A stretch of DNA of 64,000 nucleotides from the NCBI GenBank assembly GCA_963836775.1, contig CAWIKR010000003.1, forward strand, positions 2,108,001 to 2,172,000, in the 5' to 3' direction. The notes below the pieces were generated by a model. That model saw only the letters and a program-made list of their open reading frames with translations. It was not told the DNA's origin and made no database searches. Shown here in pieces: positions 48,866-57,519 of the stretch. Position numbers and translations under genes: made by a program. Numbering within the stretch: position 1 is the stretch's first letter; each line of letters starts with the position of its first letter. The DNA is from DASQPR01 sp963836775 (GTDB taxonomy: Bacteria; Actinomycetota; Actinomycetes; Mycobacteriales; Micromonosporaceae).

Positions 48866-49312
48866 GTGGAAGACACTGACCGCCATATCGTGGCCGCGCT
48901 CGTCGAGGACGGCCGCATCTCCTATACCGACCTCGCCGAGAAGGTCGGGCTGTCGGTGTCCGCGGTGCACCAGCGGGTGCGCCGGCTGGAGCAACGGAAG
49001 GTCATCAGCGGCTACGCCGCCCGGGTCGACCACGAGGCACTCGGTCTGGGCCTGACCGCGTTCATCGCGATCCGGCCGATCGACGCGGCCGCGCCGGACG
49101 ACGCGCCGGAGCGGCTGGTCCATCTCAACGAGATCGAGGCCTGCTATTCGGTCGCCGGCGACGACAACTACCTGCTTCTCGTCCGGGTGCCCAGCCCGAC
49201 CGGGCTGGAACGGTTGCTGCAGGAGATCCGGACCGCGGCCAACGTGACCACCCGCACCACCATCGTTCTGTCCACACCATACGAGGGACGGCCGCCACGA
49301 CCGGCGGCGTGA
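48866..49312 (+). CDS. Lrp/AsnC-family transcriptional regulator
   Basis: The 148-residue protein has the N-terminal HTH of the Lrp family (DTDRHIVAALVEDGRISYTD, then the recognition helix LSVSAVHQRVRRLEQRKVI with SGYAARVD). The C-terminal RAM domain (about residues 65-140, CYSVAGDDNYLLLVRVPS) forms octamers and binds amino-acid effectors. The neighbouring acyl-CoA dehydrogenase could be a target by proximity, but this is a guess. The stop overlaps the HEAT-repeat gene start by 4 bases. Confidence 0.92.
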   Translation: MEDTDRHIVAALVEDGRISYTDLAEKVGLSVSAVHQRVRRLEQRKVISGYAARVDHEALGLGLTAFIAIRPIDAAAPDDAPERLVHLNEIEACYSVAGDDNYLLLVRVPSPTGLERLLQEIRTAANVTTRTTIVLSTPYEGRPPRPAA

Positions 49313-49839
49313 CGCTGACCGACAGTCCGGCGCGCCGAATGCATGATGTCGCGGCGTTCTACGGCAGCGCCGCGTTCGCCCGACGGTGCATTCCGATCGC
49401 CCGCGGCGATCTGACCGACCACGAGGCGATCAACTGGCTCGGCGGACTGCACGGGCAGCTGTTCCTGGCCGATCCGCGCCCGGACCAGGCGTACTGGCCA
49501 CGGGTCTGGGCGATGCGGGCGCTGCGTTATGTCTGGGACGACCGGGCCGCCGGCGCGGTCCTGGAAGCGTTGCGGGATCCACATTGGCGGGTTCGAGAGA
49601 TGGCCGTGAAGATCTGCCTGCGCCGCGATCTCGGCGAGGCCAACGACCTGGTGGCCGGGCTGGCCCAGGACGAGACTTCGCGGGTGCGCGCCGCGGCCGC
49701 CTGGGCGCTCGGCGAGATCGGCGAGGGCGAGCATGCGGAGGCGCTGATCGGGCTGGCCGACGATCCGGACCGGCTGGTGCGGTTCCGCGCCGAGCAGGCA
49801 TTGGAGCGGATGTCGCGCCGGCTGGAGCGGGACTTCTAA
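49309..49839 (+). CDS. HEAT-repeat protein
   Basis: The 176-residue all-helical protein carries two or three HEAT repeats in its C-terminal half: ALEAL/DPHWRVREMAVKICLRR, then DETSRVRAAAAWALGEIGEG and DPDRLVRFRAEQALERM. The N-terminal 60 residues are not repeats. It is cytoplasmic and presumably a protein-binding scaffold. The GTG overlaps the Lrp stop (GTGA), so both are made from one message and may act together, though no known pairing comes to mind. Confidence 0.85.
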   Translation: MTLTDSPARRMHDVAAFYGSAAFARRCIPIARGDLTDHEAINWLGGLHGQLFLADPRPDQAYWPRVWAMRALRYVWDDRAAGAVLEALRDPHWRVREMAVKICLRRDLGEANDLVAGLAQDETSRVRAAAAWALGEIGEGEHAEALIGLADDPDRLVRFRAEQALERMSRRLERDF

Positions 49840-49885
49840 TCATCCACGCGGGTCAGCCGTCGGCCCGCGCCAGCCGTCAGGCGCG

Positions 49886-50233
49886 CTAATCGGCGGCGAG
49901 CACGGCCTCGGCGTCGCCCACCGAGTCGGCCACGATGAAGACCTCGACCAAGCCGCTGACCTCGAGCACCCGGCGCACGATCGGAAGCGGACCGGCCAGC
50001 GCCAGCCGATGCCCGTCCGGAGCCAGGCGATTGCTGATCCGGGCAAACGCGCTGAGGCCGGACGAGTCGCAGAATTCGAGCCCGGAGATGTCGAGCAGCA
50101 CGTCCCGCGACCCGGTGTCGAGCCGATTCAGCGCCTCGTCGGTGAGCAGCGGTGCGGTAACCAGATCCAAGTCTCCGGACACGGTGATGAGCAGGCGCTC
50201 GCCGCGATCCTGCGAGGTGACGGTGATTGCCAT
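49886..50233 (-). CDS. STAS-domain anti-anti-sigma factor
   Basis: The 115-residue single STAS domain (RsbV/SpoIIAA type) has the phosphorylatable serine in LEFCDSSGLSAFAR. ITVSGDLDLVTAPLL forms the opening strand, and the C-terminus ends with a helix after VFIVADSV. Unphosphorylated, such a protein binds an anti-sigma kinase and frees a sigma factor. The ATG at 50233 has a GGAGG site. It is divergent from rsbR and probably belongs to the same partner-switching network as the RsbW-like ATPase at 56437. Confidence 0.92.
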   Translation of the reverse strand: MAITVTSQDRGERLLITVSGDLDLVTAPLLTDEALNRLDTGSRDVLLDISGLEFCDSSGLSAFARISNRLAPDGHRLALAGPLPIVRRVLEVSGLVEVFIVADSVGDAEAVLAAD

Positions 50234-50343
50234 GTGACCTCCGGTCGTCCAGGGTCGATCATGCACTGGTTCCTCCGGAGGCGCGAATCGGCGGGGTGGG
50301 TTACGGTCGGCGGACGATCAACGTGACCGAGAGTGAGTGGCGC

Positions 50344-51199
50344 ATGGACGAAACCACCGGACACCGCATATCCGCGACGCTCGAGACCAACCGGACGGCG
50401 ATCCTGGACTCGTGGTCGCAGATGGTGCGGGACACCCTGCACGGCCGGCTGACCCGGTCCGAACTGGAACGCCAGCTGGACGAGCTGTACGCGGGACTGC
50501 GCGGTGCGCTGTCCGGTGGCGCCACGTCGATCGACTCGCCGGCCGCCGGCGACCTGCTGGCCAGCCTCGGCGAGCTATCCCGCGCCCGGGCCCGGCACGG
50601 TTTCAGCGCCACCGAGACCGCGGTGAGCGTGTTCGCGGTCAAGCACGCGATGTTCGACGTCATCGGCCGCACCGACGCCGCACTGCTGGCCGACTACGCC
50701 ACCTTCTCGCTCTTCGTCGACAAGCTCGGTCTCTACACCTTCGAGACCTATGTGACGGCTCGCGACGCGCTCATCTCCGAGCAGGCCGAGCAACTGCTCG
50801 AACTGTCCACGCCGGTGGTCAAGCTCTGGGAGGGAGTGGTCGCCGTGCCGCTGGTCGGCACGCTCGACTCGGCGCGGTCGCAAGTGGTGATGGAACGCCT
50901 GCTGCAGACGCTGGTGGAGACCGGTTCGCCGTACGCGATCATGGACATCACCGGCGTACCGGCGGTGGACACCCAGGTGGCTCAGCACATCCTCAAGACC
51001 GTGATGGCGGCGCGGTTGATGGGCGCGCAGTGCATCATCTCCGGGATCCGGCCGCAGATCGCGCAGACGATCGTCGCGCTCGGGCATCGAATTCGGCGAC
51101 ATCGTCACCAAGGCCACCCTCGCCGACGCCTTGCAGTACACGCTGCGCATGGGCGGCATCGAAGCGATCCGGCGGGCCAAGCCGGTCGCGGCGAGCTGA
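50344..51199 (+). CDS. rsbR: RsbR-like stressosome subunit, one-base frameshift near the C-terminus
   Basis: The protein (about 284 residues when repaired) has an N-terminal RsbR-type helical sensor domain (about residues 10-165, RSELERQLDELYAGL, FSATETAVSVFAVKHAMFD) and a C-terminal STAS domain. The latter has the phospho-acceptor Thr in VPAVDTQVAQHILKTV. After QIAQTIVALG an extra G near 51083 shifts the frame; removing it gives IEFGDIVTKATLADALQYTL and a normal end at 51199. The length is 3n+1, consistent with exactly one inserted base. It is the first gene of an RsbR-S-T set, whose stressosome releases RsbT on stress. The indel belongs to a dense local cluster. Confidence 0.85.
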
Positions 51200-51202
51200 T
51201 CG

Positions 51203-51633
51203 GTGGATCGCGTACCCGATCCTGACGCCTCGGGCGACGTCCTGCTTGTCTCGATCCAGGTGGACCTGCGAGGACCAGTCGGCCCTGCGGCTGCAGGAAG
51301 ACCTCGCCGAGCGGATCGTCGGCGACCGGCGCCCACGGCGTCATCATCGACATCACCGCGCTGGACATCGTCGACTCGTTCGTCGGCCGGATGCTCTCCA
51401 CCATCGCCTCGGTGTCGCGGGTGCTCGACGCCGAGACCGTGGTGGTCGGCATGCGGCCGGCGGTGGCGATCACCCTGGTTGAGCTGGGCCTCTCGCTGCG
51501 CGGCATCCGTACCGCCCTGAACGTCGAACTCGGCCTCCGGGCGCTGCGCCAGGCGCGCGCCGCGGAGCTCGGGCCAAACCGCCGTCGAGATGTCCGCGGA
51601 TCGAGACGCTCGCCGACGTCGCCGCTCGGCTGA
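51203..51633 (+). pseudogene. rsbS: RsbS-like STAS protein, at least four indels
   Basis: RsbS is the STAS partner that, with RsbR, builds the stressosome and sequesters RsbT. Fragments in different frames read RVPILT, GDVLLVSIQVDL, EDQSALRLQEDLAERIV, then GAHGVIIDITALDIVDSFVG (phospho-acceptor Ser in VDSFVG) and AETVVVGMRPAVAITLVEL. Indels are inferred at about 51217 (+1), 51228 (-1), 51267 (+1) and 51327 (+1), a net +2 that agrees with the observed frame. The tail past 51560 is uncertain. The fragments are well conserved, so sequencing error is likely. Confidence 0.7.
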
Positions 51634-51645
51634 GCGGCGGTCACG

Positions 51646-52069
51646 ATGATCGAACGCCGAGCCGGTCGGGACGGCGCAGTCCCAGAGCATCTCCGCGCGA
51701 CGAGGACGTGGTCCGGGTCCGCCAGTTGGTACGCGCGGCCGCGGTCGCCAGCCAAGCTCTAGCCTGGTCGACCAGACGAAGCTGGTGACCGCCGCCAGTG
51801 AGCTGGCCCGCAACACGCTGATCTACGGCGGCGGCGGGCGGGCTGACGTGCAGCCGGTCAACAACGGGCGGCGCAACGGCATCATGATCTCGTTCGTTGA
51901 CGACGGCCCCGGCATCGCCGACGTGGAACTTGCGCTGTCCGACGGCTACTCCACCGGCGGCGGCCTCGGTCTCGGGCTGTCCGGCGCCCGGCGGCTGATG
52001 GACGAATTCGAATTGCGCACCGAGGTCGGGGCCGGCACGACTGTCATCGCCGTCAAATGGGAACGATGA
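51646..52069 (+). pseudogene. rsbT: RsbT-like switch-protein ATPase, three indels near the 5' end
   Basis: RsbT is a GHKL-type serine/threonine kinase released from the stressosome to activate an RsbU-type phosphatase. The C-terminal two thirds are clean: LVTAASELARNTLIYGGG (N box), VDDGPGIAD (G1) and GGGLGLGLSGARRL (G2). The N-terminal part DEDVVRVRQLVRAAAV lies in another frame, and the join ASKLSLVDQT requires two small deletions near 51755-51765, plus one indel near 51695. The net shift of +1 matches the length. The ATG at 51646 overlaps the end of the rsbS region. Confidence 0.72.
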
Positions 52070-52072
52070 AGC

Positions 52073-53074
52073 ATGACCGCTCCGAGCGCCGAGGACCGGA
52101 TCTGGCTCACCGTCGCTGACCCGGCGATGGCCGGATCGGTCCGGCGCGCCGCGGTCGCGCTCGGAGCGGAGGCCGGATTCACCGAGGCGCACCTCGCCGA
52201 TCTGGCGATCGTCTCCATGGAGATCGCCACCAACCTGGCCCGCCACGCCGACGAGGGCACCGTGTGCCTGCGCCTGTGCCGGTCCGGCGATCGGCCGGGC
52301 GTGCAGATCGTGGCGATCGACCGCGGACCCGGCATGCCGGACATCGAGGCGGCGAGCCGGGACGGCCACTCCACGGCCGGCACCCTCGGCATCGGCCTCG
52401 GCGCCATCCGCCGGATCGCCGGCGACTTCGACGCGTTCTCGCGGATCGGCTCCGGCACCGTGCTCGCCGCCACCATCTGGGCCGGGCCACCGCCGGTGCG
52501 GCCGTGGCTGGCCGGACTCAGGCGGCCGCTGGCCGGCGAGACCGTGAACGGGGATGCGTACGCGGCCCGGAGCTTCGGCGGCCGCCGCCAGATCCTGTTG
52601 TGTGACGGGCTCGGCCACGGCGCGCTCGCGGCGGCGGCGGCGCATGCGGCGGTGGTGGCGTTCCTGAACGCTCCGGAGACCTCACCCCGCGGTGTGATGG
52701 AGCACCTGCACCGCGCCACGACGCACACCCGCGGGCTGGTGGCCGGCGTCGCGGAGATCGACGAGGCGGCCCGCCTGGTCCGCTACGCCGGCGTCGGGAA
52801 CGTTGCCGCTACCGTGACCGGCGCCCGCCGCCGGGTGATGGTGTCCCTGCCGGGGATCATCGGCCACCAGGTCCGCGAGGTACGCGAATTCGACTATCCG
52901 CTGGATCCGCAGGCTCTGGTGATCCTGCACTCGGACGGGCTCACCGATCGGTGGACCCTGGCCGACTATCCGGGCCTGGCCACCCACTCGCCGGTGCTGA
53001 TCGCGGCCACCCTGATGCGGGACGCCGCGAAGCGCCGGGACGACGCGGCCGTGCTGGTGGCGGAGGCAGCATGA
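52073..53074 (+). CDS. ATPase-SpoIIE phosphatase fusion (RsbT-like plus RsbX-like)
   Basis: The 333-residue protein fuses a GHKL ATPase domain (about residues 10-135, ADLAIVSMEIATNLARHA N box, AIDRGPGMPDI G1, TLGIGLGAIRRIAG G2) to a SpoIIE-type PP2C phosphatase (about 150-333, ETVNGDAYAARSFGGRRQIL, LCDGLGHGALAAAAA, LHSDGLTDRW, RRDDAAVLVAE). The phosphatase half resembles RsbX, which resets stressosome phosphates. Putting both activities in one chain suggests a unit that both phosphorylates and dephosphorylates STAS proteins; this is inference. It starts 3 bases after rsbT and overlaps the kinase gene that follows (ATGA). Confidence 0.88.
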   Translation: MTAPSAEDRIWLTVADPAMAGSVRRAAVALGAEAGFTEAHLADLAIVSMEIATNLARHADEGTVCLRLCRSGDRPGVQIVAIDRGPGMPDIEAASRDGHSTAGTLGIGLGAIRRIAGDFDAFSRIGSGTVLAATIWAGPPPVRPWLAGLRRPLAGETVNGDAYAARSFGGRRQILLCDGLGHGALAAAAAHAAVVAFLNAPETSPRGVMEHLHRATTHTRGLVAGVAEIDEAARLVRYAGVGNVAATVTGARRRVMVSLPGIIGHQVREVREFDYPLDPQALVILHSDGLTDRWTLADYPGLATHSPVLIAATLMRDAAKRRDDAAVLVAEAA

Positions 53075-54840
53075 CGGCGGTCGAGTTGCTGCGTGCCCGG
53101 ATCCGTTCGGAAGCCGGCGTGTTCGCCGTCCGCAACCAGGCCCGGCAGCTCGCCGCCCGGCTCGGGCTGGAGGGCCAGGATCAGATCCGGGTGGCGGTCG
53201 CGCTGTCCGAAGTGAGCCGCCGGTTGCACGCCGATGTGGGTGCGATCACCGTCGCGTTCACGCTGTTTGACGAGCCCGCCGCCGGGTATCCCGAGTCCGC
53301 GACCGGACCCCACTTCGCGATCGAGATCGCCGCGCCGGGGCCGGTTGGCGACGACTTCGCCGAGGCCATCGCAGGTACGAGAAGACTTATGGACCACTGG
53401 GAATTGCGGCGCGACGATGACCGGACCGCGGTGTCGATGGCGCGCCGGCTGCCGGCGGCGGCCGCGCGACTGAGTGCCGACGAGATCGCCGCCATCCAGT
53501 CCGACGTCGCCGGCCTGACCGCCGGTACGCCGATGGAAGAGCTCGCGGAGCACAACCGGCAGCTGCTCGCCACGCTCGAAGAGGTGCAGAACCACCGGGA
53601 CGAGCTGCTCCGCGTCAACGCCGAGTTGGAGGAGACCAATCGCGGCGTGATGGCGCTCTACACCGAGCTGTCCGACGAGCTGGAGGCCACCAACCGCGGC
53701 GTCGTGGCGCTCTACGCCGAGCTGGAGCAGCGGGCCGAGCAGGTGCGGGCGGCCAGCGAATCGAAGACCCGGTTCCTCGCCAACGTCAGCCACGAGTTGC
53801 GGTCGCCGGTGACCTCGATCGTCGGTCTGGTGCGGCTGCTCAGTGACCCGGCATCCGAGCCGCTCAGCGATGACCAGCGTCACCAGCTGAGCCTGATCGG
53901 CAGCTCCGCGAGCAGCCTGCTGCGGCTGGTCAACGAGTTGCTGGACCTGGCCAAGGCGGAGTCGGGGCGGCTGGAGCCGGCCACCGAGCAAGTCGACCTC
54001 AAGGCCGTCTTCGACACCTTGCGCGGCACGCTGCGCGCCTTCGCGACCGGCGACGACACCGAGCTGGTGGTGGCCGAGCCGGGCGACATCCCGGCGCTGC
54101 ACACCGATCCGGTGATGCTCACCCAGGTGCTGCGCAACCTGCTCACCAACGGCCTGAAGTTCACCCCGGCCGGCCGGGTCGAGCTGACGGCGCAGGCGAT
54201 CGGCGGCGATGTCGAGATGGTCGTCTCGGACACCGGCATCGGCATCCCGGCCGGCGACCAGGAGCGCGTCTTCGAGGAATTCCATCAGGTGCGGCACGCG
54301 GTCCAGGCCACCGTCACCGGCACCGGACTGGGCCTGCCCTACGCCCGCCGCCTGGTCGAGATCCTCGGTGGTTCGATCACGCTGGCCAGTGTCGAGGGTG
54401 AGGGCAGCCGGTTCACCGTGCGGCTGCCGATCGGGGACGCCGACTCGGCCGGCACGCCCCGCCCGCGGATCAGCGTCCTGGTCGTCGACGATGACGAGGC
54501 GTTCCGCACCGCGGCCGGCGAGGTGCTGCGTCGGGCCGGTTTCGACGTCGCGGAGCTGGCCGACGGCCGCACCGCACTGACCGCGATCGAGGCGCGCCCG
54601 CCCGACCTGGTGCTGCTGGACCTGCGGCTCGGCGAGATGCACGGCGCGGCGGTGCTGCGTGCCCTCGCCGACAACGAGCGCACCCGGCGGGTGCCGGTGA
54701 TCGTGCTCAGCGCGTTCCCGGAGGAGCTGGCCAGCCATCCGGCCGCGGCGCGGGCGCTGGCGATCCTGGACAAGACCACCACCACCCTGGACGACCTGCC
54801 CGGCGTGGTGCACCTGACGGTCCCGGAGCGGCGGCCCTGA
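53071..54840 (+). CDS. Hybrid sensor histidine kinase with a degenerate RsbT-like N-terminus and receiver domain
   Basis: The 589-residue cytoplasmic protein has, in order, a degenerate ATPase-like domain (about 1-130), a coiled coil (about 150-235 with two TNRGV repeats), a HisKA domain with the phospho-His in LANVSHELRSPVTS (about residue 242), a HATPase domain (LRNLLTNGLKFTP N box, DTGIGIP, GTGLGLPYARR) and a receiver (VLVVDDDEAFR, phospho-Asp in LVLLDLRLGEMHG, Lys in ILDKTT). There is no TM helix, so it senses a cytoplasmic signal or a partner. Its translation is coupled to the genes on both sides, so it probably feeds the downstream receiver-PP2C protein. Confidence 0.92.
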   Translation: MTAVELLRARIRSEAGVFAVRNQARQLAARLGLEGQDQIRVAVALSEVSRRLHADVGAITVAFTLFDEPAAGYPESATGPHFAIEIAAPGPVGDDFAEAIAGTRRLMDHWELRRDDDRTAVSMARRLPAAAARLSADEIAAIQSDVAGLTAGTPMEELAEHNRQLLATLEEVQNHRDELLRVNAELEETNRGVMALYTELSDELEATNRGVVALYAELEQRAEQVRAASESKTRFLANVSHELRSPVTSIVGLVRLLSDPASEPLSDDQRHQLSLIGSSASSLLRLVNELLDLAKAESGRLEPATEQVDLKAVFDTLRGTLRAFATGDDTELVVAEPGDIPALHTDPVMLTQVLRNLLTNGLKFTPAGRVELTAQAIGGDVEMVVSDTGIGIPAGDQERVFEEFHQVRHAVQATVTGTGLGLPYARRLVEILGGSITLASVEGEGSRFTVRLPIGDADSAGTPRPRISVLVVDDDEAFRTAAGEVLRRAGFDVAELADGRTALTAIEARPPDLVLLDLRLGEMHGAAVLRALADNERTRRVPVIVLSAFPEELASHPAAARALAILDKTTTTLDDLPGVVHLTVPERRP

Positions 54841-56378
54841 TGGCCGACACGGTCCTGGTGGTCGACGACACCCCGTCCAAACGCTACGTGCTGGCCAGCT
54901 GGCTGCGCCGCGGCGGCTACGTGGTGGAGGAGGCGGCGACCGGCACCGAGGCACTGGCGCGGTTCGGCGCCGGCGGCATCGACCTGGTCCTGCTGGACGT
55001 GCGCCTGCCGGACCTCGACGGGTTCGAGGTGTGTGAACGGATCAAGGCTCACCCGGTCCACGGCACCACGCCGGTGATCCACGTTTCGGCGGCGGCGGTC
55101 CATTCGGTGGACCGGACCCACGGCCTGAGCCGTGGCGCCGACGCCTACCTGGTAGAGCCGATCAACCCGGACGAGATGCTCGCGACGGTCGCCTCGATCC
55201 TGCGCTATTACCAGGCCCGGATCGTCGCCGAGCAGTTGGCCGGCCGGCTGACCAACCTGGCCCGGGTGACCGCGGCGATGGGCGCCACGACCACACACCT
55301 GGGGCTGCTCCGGGAGGCCGCCGCTGGTGCGGCGCTGATCTTCAACGCGCCGGCTGCGATCGTCGCCACCGATGCCGACGGGTCCCGGCGTGCCGCGGTC
55401 TGCCAGGCGCCCGGTCACCCGGTGGAGATCCGCTCTGCGGTGCTGGATCTGGGCGAGTCGACGGTCGGGCTCAAGGTCGTCGACCTGGCACCCGACCGCT
55501 GGCCGGCATCGCCGTTTCTGCCCGGCGAACCGGTGCGGCACCTGACGGTCCGGGCCCGGACCGAAAGCCCGCCGCTGCACGTGCTGGTCCCGACCGATGC
55601 CGCGCTCGACGGCACCTCGGTGCTGTCGCTGTTCGGGCAGGCCGCCATGTCGGCGATGGACTCGATGCGCCTCTACGAAGAGGAGCACGATGTGGCGCTG
55701 ACGCTGCAGCGCAGCCTGTTGCCCCGGCGGCTGCCGCACATTCCCGGTTTCGAGGTCGCCGTCCGCTACCTGCCGGCGAGTGAGTTCGCCGAGATCGGCG
55801 GCGACTTCTACGAGGTGACCCTGCTCGGCGACGACCTGCTGATCGCGGTCGGCGACATCGGCGGCCACTCGCTGCACGCCGCCACGGTGATGGGCGAGGT
55901 GCGCCACGCCACCCGGGCCTACCTGGCCGAGGGGCATGCGCCGGCGGCCGTGCTGGACCGGCTGAACAGCCTGATGGGCCGGCTCATCCCGGGCGAGACC
56001 GCGACCATGTGCCTGATCGCGGTCGACGTCACCACCGGCCGCGTCCGGCTGGCCAACGCCGGGCACCCGCCGCCGCTGATCCGCTCCGGCGGGCAGGTCC
56101 GGGCGATCGCCGGTCGTTCGCCGCTGCTCGGCATCCCGGCCCGGCCGGCCGTCGACGTCGACTTTGAGCTGGGCGCCGGCGACCTGCTGGTGCTCTACAC
56201 CGACGGCCTGATCGAGACGCATGGCGAGATATTCGATGAGAGCCTGGACCGGCTGGTCCGGGCGGTCGCGCCGGCCGAGGACGATCTCGAAGAGCTGGCA
56301 TCGCGGATCCTTGCCGAGGTCGGCCCGGCGGCACGCCGGGACGACATCGCCATGGTCGTGCTACGCCGGTCGCAGTGA
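54840..56378 (+). CDS. Receiver-GAF-PP2C phosphatase (RsbU/RsbP-like)
   Basis: The 512-residue protein begins with a receiver (VLVVDDTPSKRY, phospho-Asp in LVLLDVRLPDLDG), but the conserved lysine of receivers is replaced by Glu (AYLVEPINPDE), which may change its switching. A GAF-like domain (about 150-275) follows, then a SpoIIE-type PP2C domain (about 285-512: EIGGDFYEV, VGDIGGHSLHAATVMG, LANAGHPPPLI, LYTDGLIETHGE, RRDDIAMVVL). It would dephosphorylate a STAS protein such as the one at 49886. Its ATG shares a base with the kinase stop codon (TGATG). Confidence 0.92.
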   Translation: MADTVLVVDDTPSKRYVLASWLRRGGYVVEEAATGTEALARFGAGGIDLVLLDVRLPDLDGFEVCERIKAHPVHGTTPVIHVSAAAVHSVDRTHGLSRGADAYLVEPINPDEMLATVASILRYYQARIVAEQLAGRLTNLARVTAAMGATTTHLGLLREAAAGAALIFNAPAAIVATDADGSRRAAVCQAPGHPVEIRSAVLDLGESTVGLKVVDLAPDRWPASPFLPGEPVRHLTVRARTESPPLHVLVPTDAALDGTSVLSLFGQAAMSAMDSMRLYEEEHDVALTLQRSLLPRRLPHIPGFEVAVRYLPASEFAEIGGDFYEVTLLGDDLLIAVGDIGGHSLHAATVMGEVRHATRAYLAEGHAPAAVLDRLNSLMGRLIPGETATMCLIAVDVTTGRVRLANAGHPPPLIRSGGQVRAIAGRSPLLGIPARPAVDVDFELGAGDLLVLYTDGLIETHGEIFDESLDRLVRAVAPAEDDLEELASRILAEVGPAARRDDIAMVVLRRSQ

Positions 56379-56436
56379 TCGAGATTCGTGCGGGTCGAGA
56401 CGCGTACAACCGCGTCACGGTGGGAAGGACATCCGG

Positions 56437-56886
56437 ATGACGGCGAGCGGAGCGAACGGCGCGGAGCCCACGTGGCCGTCGGTTCCGATCGACGCCGTCC
56501 GGCACGTCGTGGACCTGGACTCGCTGGCCGGCGTTCGGGACGCGGTGGGGCGCCAGGCCGATCGCTGCGGACTCGGCACGACCGCCCGGGATGATCTGGT
56601 GCTGGCCGCCAACGAACTGGCCACCAACGTGGTGCGGCACGGCGGCGGCAGCGGGCGACTGCGGCTGTGGGCGGCCGGAGACTGGTTCTACTGCCAGATC
56701 AGCGATCGAGGGCCGGGCCTTGCCGACACGGCGGTCGGCGACGGCGCGCGCACCGACGTCAACGCGATGACCGGGCGCGGCCTGTGGCTGGTCCGCCGCC
56801 TGACGCACCGGGTCCGGATCGAGACCGGATCCGGTGGCACCACCGTTACATTGGCGATGGCACTGGCGGTGCGTTCCACATCGTGA
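56437..56886 (+). CDS. RsbW-like anti-sigma regulatory ATPase
   Basis: The 149-residue GHKL ATPase has DLVLAANELATNVVRHGGG (N box), ISDRGPGLADT (G1) and GRGLWLVRRLTHRV (G2). Such proteins phosphorylate a STAS anti-anti-sigma factor and bind a sigma factor. No sigma factor gene lies in the window, so its target may be elsewhere. The ATG at 56437 has a GGGAAGGA site. Its 3' end overlaps the convergent histidine phosphatase gene by 41 bases. Confidence 0.9.
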   Translation: MTASGANGAEPTWPSVPIDAVRHVVDLDSLAGVRDAVGRQADRCGLGTTARDDLVLAANELATNVVRHGGGSGRLRLWAAGDWFYCQISDRGPGLADTAVGDGARTDVNAMTGRGLWLVRRLTHRVRIETGSGGTTVTLAMALAVRSTS

Positions 56887-57430
56887 GGACCGGCCGGTCG
56901 TGCTCGAATCCGAGCGCCGAGATCCGCGCGGTCTCCAGCGCGAACAGCGCTCCGTCGGAGGGTGGCAGCCCGAGCCAGCGAGCGGTCAGCACGCGCAGCG
57001 AATGCCCGTGCGCGATCAACACCACGTCGCCGTCGGCCAGCACGCTCCGGGCGCGGTCGAGCACCTGATCGATCCGGGCGCCGATCTGTTTCGGTGACTC
57101 GCCGCCCGGGCACCCGTCGGTCCACAGGTCCCAGCCGGGGTTCGTCTCCCGGATCGAGGCCGTGGTGATCCCCTCGTAGGCGCCGTAGTTCCACTCCACC
57201 AGGTCTTCGTCGACCTCGGTCACGGTCAGGCCGGCGAGTTCGGCGGTGCGGGTCGCGCGTACCCGGGGGGAGCTCCAGACCGCCGCGAACGGCCGCGCCG
57301 CGAGCGCCGGCCGCAGCGATCCGGCCTGGCGTTCGCCCTCGGGGGTGAGGTCGAGGTCGGTGTAGGAGGTGTGCTGGCCGGCGGCGCTCCACTCGGTCTG
57401 GCCGTGCCGGATCACCACGATCTCGTTCAT
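56846..57430 (-). CDS. Histidine phosphatase superfamily protein (phosphoglycerate mutase-like)
   Basis: The 194-residue protein starts MNEIVVIRHGQTEWS, in which RHG carries the phospho-accepting histidine. LDLTPEGERQAGSL and SSPRVRATRTAE provide further phosphate-binding residues. The second catalytic His is in VVLIAHGHSLRVLTARWLGL. The substrate could be a sugar phosphate, a nucleotide or a phosphoprotein. The ATG at 57430 is the conserved start, and the longer frame to 57631 is rejected. Confidence 0.9.
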   Translation of the reverse strand: MNEIVVIRHGQTEWSAAGQHTSYTDLDLTPEGERQAGSLRPALAARPFAAVWSSPRVRATRTAELAGLTVTEVDEDLVEWNYGAYEGITTASIRETNPGWDLWTDGCPGGESPKQIGARIDQVLDRARSVLADGDVVLIAHGHSLRVLTARWLGLPPSDGALFALETARISALGFEHDRPVLTMWNAPPVPSPM

Positions 57431-57519
57431 GGTCACATTGTCCCGGCGGCGCCCGGCCCGCGCAGCGGGAACCCGACCGTCGCGCCGGCCCGACCCGCGC
57501 GTCACCCCGGCCGCCTGTA

